Origin: Weeksellaceae bacterium
Lineage (GTDB): Bacteria; Bacteroidota; Bacteroidia; Flavobacteriales; Weeksellaceae
Direction: 5' to 3'
Length of the DNA stretch: 6,559 bases
Assembly (NCBI GenBank): GCA_028698395.1
Contig: JAQVDG010000121.1
Span: 1-6,559 of the forward strand
Shown: positions 1-6,518 of the stretch, in pieces
Layout of the letters: each line of letters opens with the position of its first letter
Numbering within the stretch: the stretch's first letter is position 1
Position numbers and translations under genes: made by a program
The notes under the pieces: generated by a model
Databases searched by the model: none
What the model was told of the DNA's origin: nothing
What the model saw: the letters and a program-made list of their open reading frames with translations, nothing else

Positions 1-1269
1 CTTCTATTAGCAGTAGTTCTATTGAACTGTATAATGTCTTTCGGACAAAGGAAAGTTATCTTTAGTGAAGAGTTTGAAAATAACGACAATAATTGGCAAG
101 TTGTTCACGATAAAACCGAAAAAGCTGAAATCAAACTTGGTAAATATTTAATGGAAAATTTCACAACAAATCGTTGGCATTGGTTTTCACAATCTATTGA
201 TTTTGATTCAAAGAACAATTTTCTTATTGAAGCAAACATTAGTAAATTGAAATCATATAATAACAATGATAATCACGGATTAATGTGGGGAACAGCAGAC
301 CCTAAACATTGTTTTGCATTTGTAATAAATACGCAAAACAAATATTATTCTGTGTTCAGTATTTTTGATGGGAATTGGTTTCGATTAATAAATTGGCAAA
401 CAAGTAATGAAATAAACTATGGAAACGCTACTAATAAACTGGGTATTGCTAAAATTGGAAAAGATTTAATTTTCATAATAAATGATGAACCTGTAGGTAC
501 AACCCCCTTTCAAGATTTTTACGGAAACCATATCGGTTTTTATGTTGGTCCCAAAATAAAAATTGCAGTGGATAATTTGTCAGTTATGAACATTGAGAGC
601 AATCTAAATTCCTCTTCTGACAGAAATTCAGAATGGAAAGGAAATGGTTCAGGCTTTTTCATAGACCAAAGAGGTTACATAGCAACGAACTATCACGTTA
701 TAAAAGACGCAAATCAGATTGAAATTAATTTTATACGAAACGGACAACAACAGTCATTTAATGCGGAAGTAATTCAAAGTGATAGACAAAATGACTTGGC
801 TATTCTAAAAATTACAGATAATTCATTTAACCCATTTGCAAATATTCCTTACAATTTTCAAACAAATTTGAGTGATGTAGGAACAAATATTTTTGCTTTG
901 GGTTATCCAATGGCTGATGTAATGGGAAGTGAAATAAAATTTACTGACGGTAAAATTAGTTCAAAAACAGGAATACAAGGAGATATTACAATGTATCAGA
1001 TTTCTGTTCCTATACAATCAGGAAATAGTGGTGGTGCTTTATTCGATTATGACGGAAATTTAGTAGGTATTACTTCGGCAGGATTAAATCGTGATTATTT
1101 CAATTCAGAAAATGTCAATTATGCTATCAAAACTTCGTATTTGAAAAATCTTACAGACGTTTTACCTATTTCAGTCAAATTACCGAACGATAAAACAATT
1201 GCTTCAAAAACATTGACAGAAAAAATCAAAATCTTATCTGATTACGTTGTCTTAATTAAAATCAGATAA
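1..1269 (+). CDS. Exported trypsin-like serine protease with N-terminal concanavalin/LamG-like region (5' partial)
   Basis: The reading frame is open from the first base, so the gene starts upstream; 422 residues are visible, numbered here from the window's first codon. Residues 1-16 (LLLAVVLLNCIMSFGQ) look like the hydrophobic core and cleavage region of a signal peptide, implying export to the periplasm or beyond. Residues about 20-198 form a beta-rich region resembling concanavalin/LamG-like or DUF1080-type folds (many W/F/Y, ending in an AVDNLSV-type strand). Residues about 213-385 are a trypsin-like S1C/HtrA-type domain: GSGFFI, then H232 in NYHV, D265 in QNDLAIL and S343 in SGNSGG, so the triad is intact. 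No PDZ domain follows; about 40 residues remain. A TTG at 22 could serve as a start but would remove most of the signal. The target is unknown. The next gene lies 89 bases downstream on the same strand. The protease call is secure; the sandwich domain is an inference from composition. Confidence 0.88.
   Translation, partial: LLLAVVLLNCIMSFGQRKVIFSEEFENNDNNWQVVHDKTEKAEIKLGKYLMENFTTNRWHWFSQSIDFDSKNNFLIEANISKLKSYNNNDNHGLMWGTADPKHCFAFVINTQNKYYSVFSIFDGNWFRLINWQTSNEINYGNATNKLGIAKIGKDLIFIINDEPVGTTPFQDFYGNHIGFYVGPKIKIAVDNLSVMNIESNLNSSSDRNSEWKGNGSGFFIDQRGYIATNYHVIKDANQIEINFIRNGQQQSFNAEVIQSDRQNDLAILKITDNSFNPFANIPYNFQTNLSDVGTNIFALGYPMADVMGSEIKFTDGKISSKTGIQGDITMYQISVPIQSGNSGGALFDYDGNLVGITSAGLNRDYFNSENVNYAIKTSYLKNLTDVLPISVKLPNDKTIASKTLTEKIKILSDYVVLIKIR
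1234..1269. repeat. 9-bp inverted repeat overlapping the protease gene stop codon
   Basis: TTATCTGAT at 1234-1242 is the exact reverse complement of ATCAGATAA at 1261-1269, with an 18-base spacer. The right arm ends on the TAA stop. The stem is A/T-rich and has no following T-run, so it does not look like an intrinsic terminator. It could be a weak 3'-end hairpin, a protein site, or chance in AT-rich DNA. Confidence 0.35.
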
Positions 1270-1315
1270 TAGATTACAATAAAACAGTAACTTTATAACG
1301 AACAGATTTTAAGTG

Positions 1316-1330
1316 ATTATCAGAGATAAT
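1316..1330. repeat. Short hairpin (ATTATC-AGA-GATAAT) upstream of the ATPase gene
   Basis: A 6-bp perfect inverted repeat with a 3-base loop lies 28 bases before the start codon of the sacsin-like gene. It shares the TTATC/GATAA word with the repeat at 1234-1269. No Bacteroidota-type -33/-7 promoter is convincing in the 89-base gap, so a transcriptional role cannot be assigned. In sequence this AT-rich the pair may be chance. Confidence 0.25.
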
Positions 1331-1358
1331 ATCTTGAACAAAATCTTTATCTAAAAGT

Positions 1359-4300
1359 ATGACATTACAAAGCCAACTAATAGCAATATCCAATAGAGGT
1401 TTTCTAAAAAGAATTTCTGACGATTTATTTCAAGGGATAAAAAAAGTTTACAACACAGACCCAAGTGAAAGAAGGCGTTGGATTTGGGAACTTATTCAAA
1501 ATGCAAAAGACACCCCTACACCTGAAAATTTTGAAGGTGTAAGCATTAGAGTTATGATTAATGAAAATAGTTTAGAATTTTCTCATAATGGTAATCCTTT
1601 CACTATTGAAAATCTTGTAGGTATTATTCAGCAAGTTTCTACCAAATCATCTGACGTTGCAGATGAAGAAACAACAGGGAAATTCGGGACAGGTTTTATT
1701 ACAACACATATGTTGAGCCGAATTATCAATGTTTCGGGAATAGTAACATACGATAATCAATACAAAAGATTTGAATTTGAACTGAACAGAGATGCCGATA
1801 CCCAAGAAGCACTTTTAAATAAAGTTGAAGAACAAATCCAGCAGTTATACAAATTACCTGACGACAGTTTATTTGAGCCAAAATCTATATCTGAATTACA
1901 CCGAACCGAAAGCTCATTTGATACTTGTTTTAAATATCCTCTTTCAGAAAGTTCAATAAAATATGCTCTACAAGGAATTGAGGATTTAAAGAGAACGGCA
2001 CATTACGCATTGCTTTTCAATAGCAAGATTAAACAATTTGAAATCATTGATAAAATCAAAAATGAGCAATATAAAATTAGTCGTGAAAGTCAAAATAATA
2101 TTTCAGAAAACATTACAGAAGTAACTACCAAGACAGAAAACAACAATTCTGTTTCTTTAGAACATTTGTTGTGTTACAAGAAAAACAGCGATTTTGAAAT
2201 AGCAATTCCTGTTTCAAAAATGCAAAGCGGATATGAGATTTTAATTCCCGATGACTCTACACCAAGAATTTTCAAAGATTTTCCATTAGTTGGAACTGAA
2301 GAATGGGGAGCAAATTTTATTTTTAATTCAAAAAAAATTCAACCGACTGAACCACGCAATGGTTTAGAACTGCACGTTGAAGAAGATGCTCCGAAAATCG
2401 AACAGGAATTAAATAGAACTGTCCTAAAAGAAATTTACCAATCATTTGCGGAAATCATCAATCAGTTAGCAGGTTCTGTAACTCAAATTGAAAACTTATA
2501 TTATTTGTGTGAATCCGCATTATTGAAAAATAAGGCAATTATTCACGATGATGTTAAACAATGGCTGAAAGAAGAAATACAAATTCCTTTTCGTTCCAAT
2601 TTGGTTAATCTTCCGTTAGTTCAAACATTTGACGGATTAAAGAAAATATCTGAATGTAGGTTTCCTGATTTTTCAAAAATTGATGGCAAGAACAAAGTTT
2701 TTTATTCAATCTGTAAAGAAATTTTTGGCAACATCATTCCTGATGATAACCATTACGAAAAATGGCTAACTATAATAAGCGGAGATACAAAAACGTGGGG
2801 AGAAGGATTGCTCTTTGGTATTGATGATTTAGTTGATTACATTCAAAAAAAACGAGAGCTTCAAAACTTCCCTGAATTTGAGGCAACCGTAGAAGCTATA
2901 CAATGGCTCAATTCTTTATATGACTTTATTTTGTCAAATAAAAGAAACGACCTTTTTACAAACAAAATAATTCCAAATCAAAGTGGAATACTTTGTTATC
3001 CGTCTGAACTTAGTAGAGATTTAGATATTCCTGACGAAATTAAAGAGATTGCAATAACATTTGGATTTTCATATAGAAGTAAATTATCAGACAAACGTGT
3101 TATTTGTTCTGAAATAGCAAAAGAAATTTCCGTTGAAGATGTGTCAAAAGAACTCAACTCTAAAATTGGAGTGTTGACACAAAAAATAAACCCCAAAACA
3201 GGACAGCACGAAATCACAGAGGATATTTTTAGCTCACTTATATCTTTGTGTTGTATTTTTTCTGTCTCAAACACAAATGACAAACGAAGAAAAGTTTTGA
3301 ATCATTTAAACGGATTTTACTCTGAAATAAATTTGTCAAATGACCTAATTCCTGAAAGCAAAAATTTTGATTTTACTTCGGCTTTAAAATGTTTGACAAA
3401 ATACGCTCTGTTACAGATTAGTTTATTAGGTTCTACAGAGAAGCTTAAAGAACGACTAAATCAAGAAGATGATGAACAAACCATTAGTTGGTTGAATAAT
3501 TTGCTTTTTGAAATCAACGACAATTCAGACCTAAACGAATTTTTAAATCATTTCGGAGTATTCCCAAATCAGAACAAAACATTTGCTTTAAAAAGCACAT
3601 TATCCCAAGACCTTGACAATATTGAGCCTCAGTTAAAAGATATTTATTCCAAACTTTATCCCCAAGACGAAATCAGAAATCGTTTATTGATTGACGGCAT
3701 TGGTGTTTACCCTGAAAGCAAAGTAACATTTGAAGAAGTTGCGAGAAAGATTGATAACGCCTTGAAAGAAAAACACAATGACACAACAAATCCCGAAATC
3801 AAAACTATTATTTTGCAAATGGTAAGTTGGTGCAAAGCCAACCAAACTAAGGCAACACAATATTTTACTTGGCTTGAAAGTAATAAAGCACTTTTAGTAT
3901 TGCAAACCATTGAAGGCGACAATGCACAACAAGACATTTTTAGAATTTTACAATCAAATCAAGATTATAAAAAACTTGCGGATATTGCAGAATCGGGAGC
4001 AGACCTCAATAAAATTACGCAATTAGCCGAATTAAGTAAAAATCTGAATATTGAAACGGCTTTATCTATTCTTCAAAATCACCCTGAATTAACCAACGAA
4101 AAAATAGAGCGACTTTTAGAATTGGAAGAACTAAGTAAAGGTTGGAATCCGAATTTAGAATATGACCCGAATGATGAGCAAATAAGAATAAATTTTGAAA
4201 ATGGTTGGAAAGGCGAGGCATTTGTTTTCAAAGAAATGATAAAGAAAGGTTTTGATGTTGTTTGGGAAAACAAATCTTCAAGAGAAACAGGGAATGTCAT

Positions 4301-4583
4301 TACGGACTTTGAAAATGAAACTCATTTTATTGATGATAAAGGAAACAAATACGACCTTATAATAAATGTTTCAAGTGAAAGTAAAATGTTTGTTCAGGTA
4401 AAGACAACTACAACAGATATTGGGAAAGCAGACCAAATAGCATTACCTATCAGCACAAAAGAATGGAAATTTGTTCACGAGACCAATCAAAATGACTCTT
4501 ACTACTTAGCAAGAGTATTCAATATAAATGAAGTTCCAGAACTTTATTTAATGAAACTTGAAACACCACAGATATTGAAATAA
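1359..4583 (+). CDS. Sacsin/NO VEIN-like protein: N-terminal GHKL ATPase plus C-terminal DUF3883 (NOV_C)
   Basis: This 1074-residue protein joins a GHKL ATPase of the sacsin/Hsp90 type to a C-terminal NOV_C domain. In the ATPase, the N-box is WELIQNAKD (E44, N48), the G1 loop is SHNGNPF (75-81) and the lid/G2 loop is GKFGTGF (107-113). Residues 302-338 hold the conserved second part of the sacsin-type domain (FPLVGTE, then NS and PTEPRNG). H76 stands where Hsp90 has the adenine-binding Asp. About 340-940 is mostly helical, with no domain I recognise. At 945-1060 lies NOV_C, with E953 (WKGEAF), D999 (KYDLII) and Q1013-V-K1015, a layout like a PD-(D/E)XK nuclease with Gln for the usual Glu. There is no signal peptide or membrane segment, so it is presumably cytoplasmic. 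ATG 1359 is chosen because the conserved N-terminal helix follows at once; no Shine-Dalgarno is seen. A role in defence is inferred from domains and neighbours; the substrate is unknown. Confidence 0.85.
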   Translation: MTLQSQLIAISNRGFLKRISDDLFQGIKKVYNTDPSERRRWIWELIQNAKDTPTPENFEGVSIRVMINENSLEFSHNGNPFTIENLVGIIQQVSTKSSDVADEETTGKFGTGFITTHMLSRIINVSGIVTYDNQYKRFEFELNRDADTQEALLNKVEEQIQQLYKLPDDSLFEPKSISELHRTESSFDTCFKYPLSESSIKYALQGIEDLKRTAHYALLFNSKIKQFEIIDKIKNEQYKISRESQNNISENITEVTTKTENNNSVSLEHLLCYKKNSDFEIAIPVSKMQSGYEILIPDDSTPRIFKDFPLVGTEEWGANFIFNSKKIQPTEPRNGLELHVEEDAPKIEQELNRTVLKEIYQSFAEIINQLAGSVTQIENLYYLCESALLKNKAIIHDDVKQWLKEEIQIPFRSNLVNLPLVQTFDGLKKISECRFPDFSKIDGKNKVFYSICKEIFGNIIPDDNHYEKWLTIISGDTKTWGEGLLFGIDDLVDYIQKKRELQNFPEFEATVEAIQWLNSLYDFILSNKRNDLFTNKIIPNQSGILCYPSELSRDLDIPDEIKEIAITFGFSYRSKLSDKRVICSEIAKEISVEDVSKELNSKIGVLTQKINPKTGQHEITEDIFSSLISLCCIFSVSNTNDKRRKVLNHLNGFYSEINLSNDLIPESKNFDFTSALKCLTKYALLQISLLGSTEKLKERLNQEDDEQTISWLNNLLFEINDNSDLNEFLNHFGVFPNQNKTFALKSTLSQDLDNIEPQLKDIYSKLYPQDEIRNRLLIDGIGVYPESKVTFEEVARKIDNALKEKHNDTTNPEIKTIILQMVSWCKANQTKATQYFTWLESNKALLVLQTIEGDNAQQDIFRILQSNQDYKKLADIAESGADLNKITQLAELSKNLNIETALSILQNHPELTNEKIERLLELEELSKGWNPNLEYDPNDEQIRINFENGWKGEAFVFKEMIKKGFDVVWENKSSRETGNVITDFENETHFIDDKGNKYDLIINVSSESKMFVQVKTTTTDIGKADQIALPISTKEWKFVHETNQNDSYYLARVFNINEVPELYLMKLETPQILK

Positions 4584-4615
4584 TAACTCTCTCCAAAACA
4601 ATTCTTATAAAACAC

Positions 4616-4645
4616 TTGTTTCGTCCCAAATATTTACTAAATTTG
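4616..4645 (+). promoter_or_regulatory. Bacteroidota-type promoter of the AbiE-like operon
   Basis: A -33 element TTG (4616-4618) is followed after 19 bases by TAAATTTG (4638-4645), an exact match to the Bacteroidota -7 consensus TAnnTTTG. Transcription should then begin near 4649-4651, only a few bases before the ATG at 4655, so the mRNA would be almost leaderless. The spacer and the -7 box lie inside a perfect inverted repeat. Confidence 0.7.
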
Positions 4646-4653
4646 GGACGAAA
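4619..4653. promoter_or_regulatory. Operator: perfect 13-bp inverted repeat over the antitoxin gene promoter
   Basis: TTTCGTCCCAAAT (4619-4631) and ATTTGGGACGAAA (4641-4653) are exact reverse complements separated by nine bases. The repeat starts right after the -33 TTG, covers the spacer and the -7 box, and ends one base before the ATG. AbiEi antitoxins are known to repress their own operon by binding inverted repeats at the promoter, and the first gene here encodes a winged-helix protein, so autorepression is the natural reading. Alternatively or additionally, the left arm would be absent from the mRNA if transcription starts near 4650, so an mRNA hairpin is less likely. Confidence 0.75.
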
Positions 4654-4654
4654 T

Positions 4655-5266
4655 ATGAATACAAAAAGACCCAAAATAGAAGCAAAAGTCGCAGAAATAC
4701 TGCAAAACACACCGAAAGGAAGTATTCTTTTCGTGGATGACTTTTTGGATTTGGGCAGTCCAGATAGCATAAAGAAAGCACTTTATAGACTAACCAACGA
4801 AAAAGGTTTACTCATTCGTTTGGCTCACGGAATCTATCTCTACCCAAAGACCGATAAAGAATTAGGTACACTCTACCCTTCTACCGAAGAAATTGCCAAA
4901 GCAATTGCAAGACGAGATAAAGCACGGATTATCCCGACAGGTGCTTATGCCCTCAACCGTTTAGGACTTTCTACACAAGTGCCGATGAAAATAGTTTATC
5001 TTACAGACGGAGCAACACGAAGTATCAAAATCGGAAAGCGGACAATCTCGTTCAGAAAAACAAGTCCGAAGAACCTAATGACAATAGGCGAAATTAGTAC
5101 GTTGGCAATTCAAGCATTAAAGGAAATCGGACAAAAAAATGTTGATGAAGAAATCTTGCAACAACTAAATTCTGTATTGAGAAAAGAAACCGAAGAAAAC
5201 ATTTTACACGATGCGAAACTTGCACCTGCTTGGATAAACAAAATTTTAAAACAATCCTTAAAATGA
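4655..5266 (+). CDS. AbiEi-like (DUF6088-type) antitoxin and transcriptional repressor of a type IV TA system
   Basis: The product is a 203-residue antitoxin paired with an AbiEii-family toxin. In AbiE systems this protein neutralises the toxin's effect without a stable complex and represses the operon. Residues 1-65 form a winged helix: SPDSIKKALYRLTNEKG is the recognition-helix region and LLIRLAHGIYLYP the wing, a signature of the family. Residues about 90-140 (IIPTGAYALNRLGLSTQVP, then a basic strand SIKIGKRTISFRK) match the AbiEi/DUF6088 C-terminal region; the tail is helical. ATG 4655 is preferred over the in-frame TTG at 4616, because that TTG fits the -33 element and the intervening bases are operator. 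The stop overlaps the toxin start as ATGA, which suggests translational coupling. GC content is visibly higher than in the upstream ATPase gene, so the pair may have a separate origin. The family is clear; the exact subfamily name is less so. Confidence 0.86.
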   Translation: MNTKRPKIEAKVAEILQNTPKGSILFVDDFLDLGSPDSIKKALYRLTNEKGLLIRLAHGIYLYPKTDKELGTLYPSTEEIAKAIARRDKARIIPTGAYALNRLGLSTQVPMKIVYLTDGATRSIKIGKRTISFRKTSPKNLMTIGEISTLAIQALKEIGQKNVDEEILQQLNSVLRKETEENILHDAKLAPAWINKILKQSLK

Positions 5267-6267
5267 ACTCAACTTGGCTCAAATTACCGTTAGAAAGAAG
5301 AATTGATATTCTCAATCAAGCAACCGAATTTACAGGTTTGCCAGTTGTTGCCATTGAAAAAGATTGGTGGGTTACGTTGGCTTTGAACGCTTGTTTTTCT
5401 TTACCATACAGCGAACACATAATTTTCAAAGGCGGAACTTCTTTGAGCAAAGCGTGGAATTTGATTGAACGATTTTCGGAAGATATTGATTTGGCATTGG
5501 ACAGAAAATATTTAGGTTTTGAGGGTGACATCAGCAAAACACAAATCCGAAAGTTGAGAACAAAATCCTGCGAATTTATCTCTACGGTTTTCGTTGAAGA
5601 TTTGAAAAAAGTGTTTGCCGAATGGAATGCTTTAAATCAATGTTCAATCATTGCACAAGAAGTAAAAGACACAGACAAAGATCCACAAACAATAGAAATT
5701 CACTACCAATCTGTTTTAGATACAGAAAGATATTTACCACAAAAAGTATTGATTGAAGTCGGTTCTCGTTCATTGACCGAACCAACTGAAAAAAGGGAAA
5801 TCAATTCAATTTTCAGTTCGTTATTTCCCGACTTAAATTTTGCAGATAAGCCGTTTAACATCGCTACTGTATTACCACAACGGACATTCTTGGAAAAGGT
5901 GTTTTTATTGCACGAAGAATTTTCGCAAGTACCTGAAAAAATCCGTACCAACCGTTTGACAAGACACCTTTACGATTTGGAAAAGTTAATGGACACCGAA
6001 CATGGAGTTGAAGCATTGAACAACACAATGCTTTACAACAACATCGTTGCACATCGTATAAAATTTAATGCAATCAGAGGTATTGATTATGCAAATCATA
6101 CACCTGACAAAATCAGCATCATTCCGCCCAACAGCATTATTGAACAATGGAAAGAAGACTATCAAGCAATGAGCCGAAATATGTTTTATGGAAACTTCTT
6201 GGCTTTTGATGAACTAATAACCCGAATTTCAGAGCTGCAAAAACGAATAAACACAAGCCAACGCTAA
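5263..6267 (+). CDS. AbiEii-family nucleotidyltransferase toxin
   Basis: This 334-residue protein belongs to the AbiEii/MenT nucleotidyltransferase toxins (PF08843), which transfer a nucleotide to an RNA or other acceptor and arrest growth, in some cases as abortive infection against phage. Residues 54-78 hold the core motif: FKGGTSLSK (K63), then SEDIDLAL with D74 and D76 as the metal-binding pair. K161 and E165 (QKVLIEVGSRS) sit where a further conserved block is expected, followed by RTFLEKVFLLHEE (207-219) and the family motif RLTRHLYDLEKL (231-242). All key residues appear present, so it is predicted active. There is no signal or membrane segment. ATG 5263 overlaps the antitoxin stop (ATGA); an in-frame TTG at 5230 would extend 33 bases into the antitoxin gene and is less likely. 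No intrinsic terminator is evident after the stop. The acceptor (tRNA or other) cannot be read from the sequence. Confidence 0.9.
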   Translation: MNSTWLKLPLERRIDILNQATEFTGLPVVAIEKDWWVTLALNACFSLPYSEHIIFKGGTSLSKAWNLIERFSEDIDLALDRKYLGFEGDISKTQIRKLRTKSCEFISTVFVEDLKKVFAEWNALNQCSIIAQEVKDTDKDPQTIEIHYQSVLDTERYLPQKVLIEVGSRSLTEPTEKREINSIFSSLFPDLNFADKPFNIATVLPQRTFLEKVFLLHEEFSQVPEKIRTNRLTRHLYDLEKLMDTEHGVEALNNTMLYNNIVAHRIKFNAIRGIDYANHTPDKISIIPPNSIIEQWKEDYQAMSRNMFYGNFLAFDELITRISELQKRINTSQR

Positions 6268-6436
6268 ATCAAGCACATTTGCAAACCGCACAAGCCGACA
6301 CACAGACCAAAGTTTGCAAAAGAGCTTGCTTTTCCAACGCAGAGAAAAACAAAAAAATCTTTCCCTCGCTTCGCAAAAATTAAATCTGCCGACACACTAA
6401 ACCTGACAAATAAACGAACGAATACCACAGCTTATA
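6268..6436. other. Gene-free spacer with short repeats between toxin gene and intron
   Basis: I see no coding frame with protein-like composition here. Short repeats stand out: GCCGACACAC at 6294-6303 and 6388-6397; CACAAGCC(A/G)AC at 6252-6262 (in the end of the toxin gene) and 6289-6299; and the palindrome TTTGCAAA twice (near 6279 and 6312). Base composition changes to C/A-rich on the plus strand. The stretch forms the 3' exon side of the group II intron. It may be a dispersed intergenic repeat or a recombination site, but nothing in it proves either. Confidence 0.4.
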
Positions 6437-6439
6437 ATC

Positions 6440-6483
6440 GAGTAGACGGCCCCGCCAGTTTTAGCTGACGGGGTGCGCCTCTC
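6440..6483 (-). ncRNA. Group II intron domain VI with bulged branch-point adenosine
   Basis: On the minus strand GAG pairs with CUC, AGGCG with CGUCU, and CCCCGUCAG with CUGGCGGGG around a CUAAAA loop. A single unpaired A (plus-strand position 6443) sits between the two lower helices, seven nucleotides from the intron end counting itself. That is where the branch-point A of domain VI should be. On the plus strand the same hairpin can be mistaken for a terminator. Confidence 0.82.
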
Positions 6484-6485
6484 AC

Positions 6486-6518
6486 ACCACTGTACGTACG
6501 GGTCTCGTATACAGCGGT
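6486..6518 (-). ncRNA. Group II intron domain V (catalytic hairpin)
   Basis: The 33-nt minus-strand hairpin folds as ACCGCUGUA/UACAGUGGU, a CG two-base bulge on the 3' side (6495-6496), UACG/CGUA, and the loop AGACC. The triad C6516-G6515-C6514 pairs with G, U and G, with the characteristic G.U wobble in the middle. Four base pairs separate the triad from the bulge, as in known domain V structures. Domain VI follows at once, which makes the assignment firm. Confidence 0.85.

Noticed and set aside
1288..1295. TAACTTTA as a -7 element for the ATPase gene
   Set aside because: It misses the last base of TAnnTTTG and has no TTG at the right distance upstream.
4616..4654. TTG at 4616 as the start of the antitoxin gene, adding 13 residues
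   Set aside because: The TTG fits the -33 promoter element and the added codons would be the operator palindrome; the ATG at 4655 starts a normal-looking AbiEi N-terminus.
5230..5262. TTG at 5230 as the start of the toxin gene
   Set aside because: It would overlap the antitoxin gene by 37 bases; the ATG at 5263 gives the classic ATGA junction and the expected N-terminus.
2996..6052. Minus-strand open frames inside the ATPase, antitoxin and toxin genes
   Set aside because: All lie opposite well-supported coding sequence, have no recognisable domain and show low-complexity S/L/F-rich composition typical of antisense frames.
6316..6337. AAAAG...CTTTT hairpin after the toxin gene as a terminator
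   Set aside because: Only a 5-bp A/T-rich stem with no T-run of useful length; too weak to call.
6450..6473. GC-rich hairpin as an intrinsic terminator of the toxin operon
   Set aside because: No T-run follows on either side, and the hairpin is the distal stem of intron domain VI on the minus strand, next to a well-formed domain V.
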